Origin: Bacillota bacterium
GTDB lineage: Bacteria; Bacillota; UBA4882; UBA8346
Assembly: GCA_023426245.1 (NCBI GenBank)
Contig: JAFABB010000007.1
Coordinates: 124,001 to 188,000 of the forward strand
Length of the DNA: 64,000 nucleotides
Direction of reading: 5' to 3'
Under the pieces are notes generated by a model. The model was given only the letters and a program-made list of their open reading frames with translations. It made no database searches and was not told where the DNA came from. A program made the translations under genes and the position numbers. Positions 36,601 to 44,826 of this stretch are shown piece after piece (positions within the stretch are counted from its first letter, which is position 1; every line of letters starts with the position of its first letter).

Positions 36601-39600
36601 AGTTTATGTAGTTGATGGGATTGCAGGGTTGCCGGCGGTATATTTTAAAAATGCCGCATTAGTAATTCCCAACAGTGCACATGACTTCTTTAAAACCAAT
36701 TTTACCATCGCTCTTGTTTATCAAGCCGATGCGGGCGACAATGCCAACGCATGCTGTTTACTGGATGGAACAGCCGCTGAGGCGGAGGATTCAAAAAGTT
36801 TTACCATATCACTGGGAACGGAAGGAACTGTGAGTGTGGCAGCGGGAACTGAAAAGGTGGCAATGACGGCAGGTCTTAGGCAGGCTCACTTTGCCTTTGT
36901 TTTAGGGAGGGTGATTTCCGATAAACTTCAGGTTACATTGTGGGTAGATGGTAAATATCATGTCTCCAAAGAATTTCAAGATGCTCGCGCTTTTAGCGAT
37001 TGTCCTTTGGACTTGGTTGTCGGCCGCAGTAGAGATGGGCATTTCGGGTTTAATGGAAAAATCGGGGAGATAGTCTTTTTTGATGAAGCGCTTTCGGTAT
37101 GGGATCGTCAGCGCCTAGAGGAGTTTTTAAGTGAAAAATGGCAGATCGATATCTCTGGAGTGAACCCGGTGGCAACACCAATTTTACATTTGGATGCCTC
37201 TCGGCAAAAGAGTGTTTTAGATGAATCCGGCGCAGTGCTTGACAGGGATACCCATGTTTATCAATGGTTGGATCAGAGTGATAGTGGAAATAATGCTGTT
37301 CAAAATACTATAAATCGTAGACCAAGCTATGTTGTGGACGGCTTAAACGGGTTGGGTACCATCCAATTTACCCAGAAAGGGGTCGATGCGGGTGATTTAT
37401 ATGAAGACTCCTTAAGTGTAGACCGGGTGATTCAGGATGATTTCACCATCATGGCGCTTTTTCAGCCGGATAAAGAATATTATACCGGGAAAAACTTACC
37501 GGCGGTCTTGAACGTCGATACGGATTGGACGGAAGGAGTAGCCATCATCGACGCCGATTGCTCCGGAAGCTTTAATGATTTTGGTATTTCCTTCGGAAAA
37601 GTAGGCGAAAAGATGGTGATAATGGGCGGCATTGGGGATCGGCTTTCCCCGGACAACACGGTTAAAACGAAGACCATGAGTTTTAATGCGCCACATTTTA
37701 TCTCCCTTACGCGCGCCAAAGCTGACGGTATGGTAAAACTGTATGCCGATGGACTCTTTCAAGCCCAGGCCGATTTACGGGATGATGTTATCTTAAATGA
37801 TTCGCGGAGTATTAAAATCGGCGCTTTCAACAGCGAGGGCGAACCTTTTCGCGGTTTAATAGGAGAAATTATCATTTTTGATCAAGCCCTTTCCGATGAA
37901 AAGCGGCAGCAGATTGAGAATTATCTCTCTGCGAAATGGCAGATTCCTATTGTAACGCTCCCAGTTGATACGACGGGCTTGGAACTCCATTTGGATGCTT
38001 CAGTCGCGACAACAATTATTAAAGATGCGGATAATCGCGTTTCCAAATGGTCGGATCCTGACAGCTTCAGGAATGTAACGGCCATTCAGACAGTAACTGA
38101 ATATCAGCCCAAATATGTAACGGACGGACTCCAGGGGATGCCGGCGCTCCAATTCAATAATAGTTCCATGGAAGTTGCTCCGGATGCTGCTTCATTTGAT
38201 GACTTAACTATAGCAGTTGTCTTTCAAGCGGTGACCACTGGAAATCTTTATCCCGGATGGGACGAAGCCGGATTGATCGATCATTACAACGGCGGAACCA
38301 ATAATAACTTTGGAATTGTCATCACCCGCAACAACACTTTAGGAGCGAGAGTGGGCGTTAAACGAACCGAATCGGAACTTTCCTTGAATCTTCCTCATAT
38401 TGCAGTTATCAGCCGGGATAAGGCGAAGGGAAAAGTTCAGATATACATCGATGGCTTATTAAAGGTGACAGAAACCTATGACACTGCGATTTCTTTGAAT
38501 GAGTTGGGAGAATTGACGCTTGGGGCAATCCGGTTGCAAACCGGCGAAAAGTTTAGTAAAGGCTACTATCATGGGATGATTGCCGAAGTACTGGCGTTGA
38601 ACCGGATTTTGGCCGATAGTGAACGCCAGAACTTGGAGGATTATTTCTCCCGAAAATGGCAGATCGACCTTTCCGGAATTAACAATATCGCCAAACCGGT
38701 ACTGCATTTGGATGCCAGTAAATTGGAGACGATTATCAGCGATGCTTCAGGAAAGATTTCGCAGTGGCTTGACCTCGATGGAAGAAGTAATTACGCTGTT
38801 CAAACCGATCCCGTCCACCAACCGAAATATAAGGAAAATTCCTATAATGGTCTTGGTACAGTCCACTTTGACCGGGAAAAACAAACTTTTATGACTTTGA
38901 AACAGTCGGTTCAAGACGATTTCTCCGTAATCATTGTTTATAAGGCGGATGAGGAAGCAGCTAGCGAATATATGCCTGTTTCCCGGGATGCTTTCATAGT
39001 TATCGCCGGAGTGGATAGTTCAAATTCTGCAAAGATTTGGACCTACTTTAAAGATAGCGGTTATATTGATGAGTATGGGAACGTGTTGCCGGCATTCTTG
39101 CCGGGAAATTCGGATTTTGCACTTGCGTTGGATGCAAGCGTGACCAGTCCTATCAAGGATGAGTTTAAAAAGGGAATCGACACGATTTTAAGGGCTCATT
39201 TCCAATCCCAAAAAGCAATTTTGGAAGATGCGTTTACCAGTATCGGAGGGGTAGACCGGACGCTGTCGGAAAGCATCTGGAAAGGCCTGGAGGCGGAAGG
39301 GTATATTACTGGTGCTGGAAAAGCGTTAAAGAATGCTTATGAAGGGAGTTCGGATGGTTTTTTGAACTCGGTTGTTGAAGGGGCTATCCTTACCATCGTC
39401 CTAACCGAAAACTGGTTGGAAGGAGTGGGCTTGTTCGATGGAAACTGCGCCGGAAACCGTGGACAGCTCAATATGAGGGATTTTGGGATATTGGTCGGAA
39501 AGGACGGTCAATTTACCGCTGGAATCGGCGTGCCGGATGATGCGGATCACCGAATCAGCCAAGCGGCTTCTTTCGGTCATTTCCATGTCGGGGCTTTGAC

Positions 39601-39844
39601 CCGGATTAAAGATACCGGAATCGCTCGCATATATGTGGACGGTGTGGCCTCGGAAGGGAAAAAAATAGCCCGTAATCTGAGCCTGAAAGATTCAAAGCAA
39701 TTTACGATTGGGGCAGTGAACACTGGAGGTAATTACTTGACTGGAGAGATCGCTGAGATCATTGTCCTGGATAAAGTGTTGACTGAGGAGGAACTAGCCG
39801 CAGTTCAGAATTATTTGATCAAAAAATGGGGAATAACCCAGTAA
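33668..39844 (+). CDS. Giant baseplate protein (Afp12-like) with five LamG-like repeats
   Basis: ATG at 33668 (TTG 33656 is also possible) gives 2058 residues. The first 700 residues are Afp12-like: WQTLRQEGLAHLQAISGQIW, TDYGIHDPGVTLLELLCYAI and TDLDSRLEQDI, typical of the second wedge protein. From about 710 to 2055 there are five concanavalin/LamG-3-like units. Each starts [LV]HLDAS..., then W-x-D-x-S or similar, and ends with [EI]-I-[IV]-x-[FL]-D-x-x-L and a helix of the type LEEYLS-x-KW. The fifth carries an insert with two IW...GYI motifs. LamG units often bind sugars. Normal Afp12 proteins lack them, so the baseplate may be decorated with glycan-binding domains. Confidence 0.82.
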   Translation: MANSTTSLNAFDWQTLRQEGLAHLQAISGQIWTDYGIHDPGVTLLELLCYAITDLDSRLEQDISIIVTENTADSITEHYFSPGEILTINPVTINDYRKLLIDLPGVKNAWLVPVTESEPALYYDKDNNAILYDYASGSERLALNGLYRVYIEKEEEVDDEAALKKAVEEKLHEHRNLCEDFVEIHIMEEETISVYSDIRIDEKANANEVMAQIYYDLKNFISPRIRQYSLKRMLQKGKTIEEIFTGPQIENGFIDDDELGTGAKLKELHTSDLIRIIMAHSDVKDVKNLFITNVPNPDVRDKQEWALVVEITKALVMEAFNGSKLRLFKNDTLCPISSTAVASAVARLATEESREIFDNPEMDLTEPLGEISDTLTEYSSISYQLPAVYGVSETGLSSTVSDLRRAQAKQLRAYLLFFEQILVNYLKQLDSFKRLFAFRQNREELLKSYFSRLLPEAIWKSDFPEIKGMIENDPTESLPFCETAFKRKSRILDHLLAQFNEKFADYAVFGYKYNASVALEKEKKEADYLNAKADFLENYPKLSQNRNKAYNYLAHSTQSSQTDGLKNLIASKLGIDLTVRTDTIEESEEFYLVEHILFRPDGSMPLDFICSERITEDYQPEPYSYQLTYLIPKKAGRFGNSKFKELFYGTIDNETPAHITYTVLEFTADQMSNFLDIYQHFLVELVRHKQGNSPQYNYYRNELMEFLEIGRPRLPVLHLDATQVSGIETEPADESPVSEWTDLSGNNHPAISEGATSPVYKKTGMGAKPSIHLNKDSRLRIADGLVQDDLTVVAVFKTPIQTGQEKVTFNLVQGESNGFQLGFRGNGDIVGGIATQTIFLESEAESPHLAMFIRDRNAGEIRLYLDGVLQTSQQLTVNSSLSDETVVLAPGTACDISEVIILDSVLTGSRKENLEEYICEKWNIPLSAVSSIAKPALHLDANAAISFIKDEATNKIGSWIDLSVNKKSATQATTALQPVYVVDGIAGLPAVYFKNAALVIPNSAHDFFKTNFTIALVYQADAGDNANACCLLDGTAAEAEDSKSFTISLGTEGTVSVAAGTEKVAMTAGLRQAHFAFVLGRVISDKLQVTLWVDGKYHVSKEFQDARAFSDCPLDLVVGRSRDGHFGFNGKIGEIVFFDEALSVWDRQRLEEFLSEKWQIDISGVNPVATPILHLDASRQKSVLDESGAVLDRDTHVYQWLDQSDSGNNAVQNTINRRPSYVVDGLNGLGTIQFTQKGVDAGDLYEDSLSVDRVIQDDFTIMALFQPDKEYYTGKNLPAVLNVDTDWTEGVAIIDADCSGSFNDFGISFGKVGEKMVIMGGIGDRLSPDNTVKTKTMSFNAPHFISLTRAKADGMVKLYADGLFQAQADLRDDVILNDSRSIKIGAFNSEGEPFRGLIGEIIIFDQALSDEKRQQIENYLSAKWQIPIVTLPVDTTGLELHLDASVATTIIKDADNRVSKWSDPDSFRNVTAIQTVTEYQPKYVTDGLQGMPALQFNNSSMEVAPDAASFDDLTIAVVFQAVTTGNLYPGWDEAGLIDHYNGGTNNNFGIVITRNNTLGARVGVKRTESELSLNLPHIAVISRDKAKGKVQIYIDGLLKVTETYDTAISLNELGELTLGAIRLQTGEKFSKGYYHGMIAEVLALNRILADSERQNLEDYFSRKWQIDLSGINNIAKPVLHLDASKLETIISDASGKISQWLDLDGRSNYAVQTDPVHQPKYKENSYNGLGTVHFDREKQTFMTLKQSVQDDFSVIIVYKADEEAASEYMPVSRDAFIVIAGVDSSNSAKIWTYFKDSGYIDEYGNVLPAFLPGNSDFALALDASVTSPIKDEFKKGIDTILRAHFQSQKAILEDAFTSIGGVDRTLSESIWKGLEAEGYITGAGKALKNAYEGSSDGFLNSVVEGAILTIVLTENWLEGVGLFDGNCAGNRGQLNMRDFGILVGKDGQFTAGIGVPDDADHRISQAASFGHFHVGALTRIKDTGIARIYVDGVASEGKKIARNLSLKDSKQFTIGAVNTGGNYLTGEIAEIIVLDKVLTEEELAAVQNYLIKKWGITQ

Positions 39845-39875
39845 ACGGTTGCCAACCATGCCGGATACAATAGGG

Positions 39876-39915
39876 ACCGGCGAACCGCATTAAACGGTAT
39901 CGCCGGATTCTTTTT
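39876..39915 (+). terminator. Terminator after the giant baseplate gene
   Basis: CCGGCGA (39877-39883) pairs with TCGCCGG (39900-39906), with an inner ACCG/CGGT, followed by ATTCTTTTT. Confidence 0.82.
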
Positions 39916-39937
39916 GCCTATTTTTAAGATGATTGCC

Positions 39938-39972
39938 TCAACTACCACCGGCTGAAGCCGGTGATGGTTGAG
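39938..39972 (+). other. Strong hairpin just before the tape-measure gene
   Basis: CTCAACTACCACCGGCT and AGCCGGTGATGGTTGAG form a 17-bp stem with one mismatch and one G-U pair around GA. No T-tract follows. It may protect the 5' end or tune translation of the next gene. Confidence 0.7.
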
Positions 39973-40004
39973 TGAATAAAAGAAGAAACAGAGGAATCTG
40001 TTGG

Positions 40005-42008
40005 ATGAAAAATCAAGCCCATATCATAAAAAAGCAGATTTTAGATTTAACGCTAGACTCATCGGTTGGTTCTTTTGCATTGCAAAGTAAAGCCGGTGAA
40101 TTTTTTAATCGGGAAATCCTACCTAAGCTGGGTGCCTGTTGCGATGAAATCACCTGCAACTATGGGACGATCCGAATTGACCGACTCGAAATTGATTTGG
40201 GTGTTATTTCAAAGAAAAATTTTGAACGGGATTTTAAGAAAAAATTTGAGGCCCTTTTTCCGGAAAAATTGGAGGGAATCTTAGGGAATGAAGGGACTCA
40301 TGTCCCGTTTTGGATAAGGGAAAGTGATTGTTCTGTCGAGAGCCCGCTTATTGTCACCGAAGAAGCCAGAGAGTTTGAACTATTGGAGTATTTTATCAGC
40401 GAAGGGCAATTACCGTGGTGGGCTGAAAAAGGGTCAACAGGGGAGATCACGACCCTTATTGAACAAACTGTTACGCAGCAACCTACCAAGCTGAAAAAAT
40501 TCATTGATAGGGTCTTGGACAATTCAGTGATGCGAAAACGATTGGTTTATTATTCCAGTGACCCGGCGATGAAGAAAATTTTAGCCCTCTTTATGCCGCA
40601 TGCGTATGAAGAACTTTTGGAAATAGCTCAAATATTGATAGAATTAATAGCGGGTTGCCCTTTTACAGCATCAATGAATTTATTAACGCTTAAATCGGAG
40701 ATATTGAGCGCACTCCTTACACAGGCAGCAATCTTTCAAGGACAGGCATTGAACCGGAGACTATTATTGGAGGGGATAATAAAACGCCTTTCCGGGACTT
40801 TCGGGATGGATTGTGACCAATTCTACGGTTATATTGTCGGAAACACTTCCCCTTCCCGAAATGCAATCAAAGGCGGAAAGTTGTTGGTGAAGGATATTCG
40901 GGGGATATTCAATCAAAGAGATGAACGAGGTAATTCCCTGGATAACGTGAAAAACATTCATTTAGAAACCGAATTGGACCCGATCGCCCCAAAAAACGAT
41001 ACGGCTGCACTAAAAAACCGACTAGACTGGCTATTATGGTTGGTTATGGCAGAGAAAAAAGAAAGCGCGTATTATCTACGGCAAATGGAGAATATCAATA
41101 AATTCGCCCAAAAATTTCATCAAATCGTGGCAGAGACTTATGACTTAACAGAAACGTCTACCTTAAAGGAACATTTGCGTAGTACAAAAATAGCTCGGGC
41201 TCTTGAGTCAGTCCGACGTTTAGGCCAAAAGCTATATTCAGTGGCTCAGGAGGCCGATTGGGGCCGTTCCCTGGCTCTCAAACCGGCCCCGGAAAAGGTT
41301 TTAAAAACAAAAATAGCCGGGTTTGAAAGGGAGCTTGAACAACTTCTGACGGATCTGGCTTTAATTTTTAACCGGAGAGAATATGCACCGGAACAGGAGC
41401 TCGCAAACAGTTTGGTTGAGTTGGATCAATCATTGCGCAGGCTTAAGGAGATTCTTGCGTATCTAAAGCAGGTTCCCCCTTCGAATGCCTTTTCCGCCTC
41501 GGAGGAATTATTTATTGGCAATGCCGGACTTATCTTGCTCTGGCCCTATTTGAGTAATTTTTTTGAGACCTTGGGCTTGCTAAAAAATAGCAATCAGTTT
41601 ATTACGGAAGAAGCACAGGAAAGAGCGGTTTTTCTCCTTCAATATCTGGTCGGTACGGGTGGAAAGCTTCAAGAATATGAGATGGCCCTTCCCAAATTGA
41701 TGTGCGGGATGGTACCGCGTGGAACGGTGAATCCATTTTTAATTCCAACTCCTAGAGAAGTATATGAAGCGGATAAACTTTTGCAAGCGGTGATTCATAA
41801 CTGGGCCGTCTTCAAGAACATATCGGTGGCCGATTTTCAAAAAATGTTTTTACAGCGGGAAGGCATGATTTTTAACCGTGACGGGCATCAAGTATTGAAG
41901 ATCGCCGAAAAGGCTTATGATATTTTGGTCGATCGCCTGCCCTGGGGGATTGGTTTGGTGAAACTGCCCTGGATGGCGGAATTATTAATGGTGGAATGGA
42001 GAATGTAG
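40005..42008 (+). CDS. eCIS tape-measure protein (Afp14-like)
   Basis: ATG at 40005 follows AGAGGA. The 667-residue protein opens MKNQAHIIKKQILDLTLDSS, with DEITCNYGTIRIDRLEIDLG, the conserved beginning of the contractile injection system tape-measure family. It continues with long helical segments. Tail length follows the length of this protein in related systems. It is preceded by a strong hairpin and followed directly by the DUF4255 gene. The GTG at 39972 is in frame but has no ribosome site. Confidence 0.88.
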   Translation: MKNQAHIIKKQILDLTLDSSVGSFALQSKAGEFFNREILPKLGACCDEITCNYGTIRIDRLEIDLGVISKKNFERDFKKKFEALFPEKLEGILGNEGTHVPFWIRESDCSVESPLIVTEEAREFELLEYFISEGQLPWWAEKGSTGEITTLIEQTVTQQPTKLKKFIDRVLDNSVMRKRLVYYSSDPAMKKILALFMPHAYEELLEIAQILIELIAGCPFTASMNLLTLKSEILSALLTQAAIFQGQALNRRLLLEGIIKRLSGTFGMDCDQFYGYIVGNTSPSRNAIKGGKLLVKDIRGIFNQRDERGNSLDNVKNIHLETELDPIAPKNDTAALKNRLDWLLWLVMAEKKESAYYLRQMENINKFAQKFHQIVAETYDLTETSTLKEHLRSTKIARALESVRRLGQKLYSVAQEADWGRSLALKPAPEKVLKTKIAGFERELEQLLTDLALIFNRREYAPEQELANSLVELDQSLRRLKEILAYLKQVPPSNAFSASEELFIGNAGLILLWPYLSNFFETLGLLKNSNQFITEEAQERAVFLLQYLVGTGGKLQEYEMALPKLMCGMVPRGTVNPFLIPTPREVYEADKLLQAVIHNWAVFKNISVADFQKMFLQREGMIFNRDGHQVLKIAEKAYDILVDRLPWGIGLVKLPWMAELLMVEWRM

Positions 42009-42602
42009 ATGATTGAAAAAGTGATGGAAGTAATCCGAAGTGAAGTCAATGATTTTATTGGAAAAAAGTTAAATGATACGACCAACTCCAGTCGGGTTGT
42101 GTTGACGTCCTTTGTGAATGAAAACGGGCAAGTAGCTATTCCCAACGATACGGTGGGTTTAAGCTTATTAAACATTGAGGAAGAACGGACGTTAAAATCC
42201 GCCGGGTTAATCCCCAAGAGTGTGGCGGAGAGCATGTCTTCGTTCGTTAGTCCGCCGGTATGGATCAATTTACAAATTATGTTCACCGCTTATTTCGGTA
42301 ACTATTCTGAAAGTTTGAAACACTTGGCTTATGTACTGGAATGTTTACAGTCGAAACCGGTGTTTGATCAAACGAATACCGCCGATATGGCAAGTATTAA
42401 TGCGCCAAAGCTTATTTTCGAATTAAATACTTTAGGCCTTGAGCAGCAGCATTACATCTGGGCGATGATTGGTTTAAGGTATCTGCCTTCGATTGTCTAT
42501 CGGGTAAGGATGCTGGTTGTATTTGAACAAGATGTTATGAGTGAAGTGCCTAACATCAAAGTGATTACCGCTATTTCCGATCTGAAAGAAACGCGGGATT
42601 AA
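42009..42602 (+). CDS. DUF4255 tail terminator (Afp16/Pvc16-like)
   Basis: A 197-residue protein beginning on the base after the tape-measure stop. It reads MIEKVMEVIRSEVNDFIGKK at the start, and PPVWINLQIMFTAYFGNYSE, then LIFELNTLGLEQQHYIWAMI and GLRYLPSIVYRVRMLVVFEQ, all typical of DUF4255 proteins that cap the tube and sheath and set tail length. Confidence 0.92.
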   Translation: MIEKVMEVIRSEVNDFIGKKLNDTTNSSRVVLTSFVNENGQVAIPNDTVGLSLLNIEEERTLKSAGLIPKSVAESMSSFVSPPVWINLQIMFTAYFGNYSESLKHLAYVLECLQSKPVFDQTNTADMASINAPKLIFELNTLGLEQQHYIWAMIGLRYLPSIVYRVRMLVVFEQDVMSEVPNIKVITAISDLKETRD

Positions 42603-42625
42603 GAATATGAAATTGGGAGATAGGA

Positions 42626-44179
42626 ATGATGAAACAGGAATATTTAAAAGAACTTTTCAGTTTGCAATTAGGGCATAAACATCTGACCGACATTACAACG
42701 GGGTATTTTCAAACCGAGCCAACCGATGAATGCCGTAAAACCCTTAGCAGTTACGGCCTTTATGTTAAACAGCAAACCAAAGGATTCGTAGTTGTTGCCC
42801 CGTATATTCAACATACGGATACAGGGTTGCTGGAATTGGCAAACCAATTTGCCGATACGGAAAAGATGTCTTTTGTGATTTTTACTACGGATAAAACCTT
42901 TTTTGATCATGCTGATTTACCTTATGATACGCCGGGAGATTTTGTTTATTATTTCAATAATCTAAATGAAAATGCTCGAAGGACCCGATTGCTTTTGAAT
43001 AACTGCGGCGTCAAAGAGAATGAACGGGTAAAGTTGCATCCTAAATTGTTTTCGGGAACAATCACCAAAACCGTCGGAGATAATGTTGTGCAACCTAAAG
43101 TCTTTGATTGCAGGAATATCCCGGTGGCCTCAACTCGGTTTGACTTTACGGTCGATGAATTTAAAAATACTTATAAACTAGACCTCACGAGACTGGGAGA
43201 TGGTCTATATACCATCGAATATAACGGCGAATCTACCACCTATTATTGTGCGGACGCTTCCTTTATCCGGCGGATTCCTTTAGCGATTCTGGAAGTTTTT
43301 GTCGGCCCGGATGTGCCTGCTAAGTATCAAGTGATCCAACGGGCGAATGGCGTTCAATATCTGGACTATAAACAATTTTGTCTCAATTTCGGTATTCATT
43401 TGTGTTATTGGCAATACAAGATAATCCCAATTAAAACACCCGCGTACACTTATATTAAAATTTTGACGGATCAGAACAATTACACATTTACGCCAAGAAA
43501 GTCCGAGATCAATAGCTATTGGGATCCGGTGCCGTTTACTTCGGACCAATTGATCGATGCGCCCAATGATGAGTTGGCTTTCAATTTATATCGCTTAAAT
43601 TGGGATGGCCAATGCCGTTTGACTTCAAGTTCCAAATACAAATACTGTAATCAGGAATATGGAATTGAACTGAATTCCGATTTCTGGTGCCGTCAATTGG
43701 TGAATGGAACGTATCCCTACAAGTGCCCGGCCAGGTCTACGGATGTGCTTATCGGCGCGTTGCCTAAAGCGGGGGAAGTTACTACGAAATATTATACCCA
43801 AGAGGGTAAAGACTATGCTCAAATGGCTTTGTATCTGGTATATCAAAACGGCCAATATACGATCAAAGAAACTTACGAGCCGGATGATTATCGCTACAAG
43901 GTTATTGAAGAGAATTGCGATTTGACCATCCAGTTTATCAGCAAAATCGATATGACTTATGTCGATTTATATTATTATGTCGTGGATAAAATATCGCAAA
44001 AATCGATTCGTATGAATAAAATCGGCAATATTTACAGCATGGAGAAAATTGTGACGCGGTTTTGTTATCCTCATCTGGAAGAGGGGGACCGGGTTGTATT
44101 TTGGTTTGTATACCAGACCGTCGCGGGCCAGAAAACATATACCAGTGATACTTGGAGCCATATCTATGGAAGTGATTGA
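42626..44179 (+). CDS. Unknown 517-residue eCIS-associated protein
   Basis: No family recognised. It is beta-rich, with aromatic residues and about 18 cysteines overall, unusual for the cluster. The C-terminal 90 residues (MTYVDLYYYVVDKISQKSIR...DRVVFWFVYQTVAGQKTYTS) resemble an immunoglobulin-like or carbohydrate-binding beta-sandwich. It sits between the tail terminator and the PAAR tip, so it is probably structural or surface-located rather than a toxin. Confidence 0.6.
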   Translation: MMKQEYLKELFSLQLGHKHLTDITTGYFQTEPTDECRKTLSSYGLYVKQQTKGFVVVAPYIQHTDTGLLELANQFADTEKMSFVIFTTDKTFFDHADLPYDTPGDFVYYFNNLNENARRTRLLLNNCGVKENERVKLHPKLFSGTITKTVGDNVVQPKVFDCRNIPVASTRFDFTVDEFKNTYKLDLTRLGDGLYTIEYNGESTTYYCADASFIRRIPLAILEVFVGPDVPAKYQVIQRANGVQYLDYKQFCLNFGIHLCYWQYKIIPIKTPAYTYIKILTDQNNYTFTPRKSEINSYWDPVPFTSDQLIDAPNDELAFNLYRLNWDGQCRLTSSSKYKYCNQEYGIELNSDFWCRQLVNGTYPYKCPARSTDVLIGALPKAGEVTTKYYTQEGKDYAQMALYLVYQNGQYTIKETYEPDDYRYKVIEENCDLTIQFISKIDMTYVDLYYYVVDKISQKSIRMNKIGNIYSMEKIVTRFCYPHLEEGDRVVFWFVYQTVAGQKTYTSDTWSHIYGSD

Positions 44180-44195
44180 TTAAGGAGGAATAATC

Positions 44196-44594
44196 TTGGG
44201 ACTACCTGCAGCTAAACAAGGAGATCAAATTATTGCTACGGATACGCATATTGTCATGATCCCGGCTCCGCCAGGTTCTCCGATCCCAACCCTATTGCCG
44301 AATCCATTTATGGGAATAATTAACGGCGGCCTCAGTTCAAATGTAAAAATCATGGGAATGTCTGCGGCTACAGTCGATTCCACAGCCTCTAATCTGCCGC
44401 CCCATATTCCCCAGGGTGGACCCTTCCAAAAGGCGCCGTCCAACAAGGCTACCATTAAAATGGGCAGCACCACGGTAAAGATTAACGGTAAGATGGCGGC
44501 TCGGAACGGTGATATGGCAATGACCTGCAATGACCCTTCGGATCTTCCCATCGGGAAAGTGGTCGCTGTCGGGACGGTTATGGTTGGAGGATGA
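44196..44594 (+). CDS. PAAR-domain spike tip (Afp10-like)
   Basis: TTG at 44196 follows AAGGAGGAA; 132 residues. PAAR features: MGLPAAKQGDQIIATDTHIV, then MIPAPPGSPIPTLLPNPFMG, and TVKINGKMAARNGDMAMTCN. PAAR proteins form the sharp cone on the spike, holding a metal ion through histidines and cysteine. The gene lies far from the spike gene, at the border with the payload genes. There is no toxin extension. Confidence 0.9.
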   Translation: MGLPAAKQGDQIIATDTHIVMIPAPPGSPIPTLLPNPFMGIINGGLSSNVKIMGMSAATVDSTASNLPPHIPQGGPFQKAPSNKATIKMGSTTVKINGKMAARNGDMAMTCNDPSDLPIGKVVAVGTVMVGG

Positions 44595-44656
44595 GAATCA
44601 TTCTTCGGAGAGTTTGGGATATACTCGGGAGAATGAAAATCATTCTCCGGAGAATT
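44592..44656 (+). repeat. Tandem near-direct repeats between PAAR and cargo 1
   Basis: GAGAATCATTCTTCGGAGAG (44593-44612) and GAAAATCATTCTCCGGAGAA (44635-44654) are imperfect direct copies 42 bases apart; each contains a short self-complementary core. Function unknown. Confidence 0.55.
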
Positions 44657-44673
44657 AAAATAAAATTGTCATC

Positions 44674-44703
44674 AAAAAGAGCGAACGTGCGTCGCTCTTT
44701 TTT
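44674..44703 (+). terminator. Terminator before cargo gene 1
   Basis: AAAAAGAGCGA (44674-44684) pairs with TCGCTCTTTTT (44692-44702), followed by T. The same hairpin, slightly diverged, precedes cargo gene 2. Confidence 0.85.
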
Positions 44704-44826
44704 GTTTATCCAATTTGAATGATATTTTGATTTTTTGAGGGAAGAGGGAAGTCCATGAATTATGCCAAAGACCAAACCAAAGATCCGGTCCATGTCTCGG
44801 TTAACACATTAATCCAATCCAAAAAG
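44674..44826 (+). repeat. Duplicated cargo leader, copy 1
   Basis: Hairpin, then TATTTTGATTTTTTGAGGGA and AGAGGGAAG, then the first 24 codons of the cargo gene. The same order and close sequence occur at 46993-47154. Confidence 0.78.
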
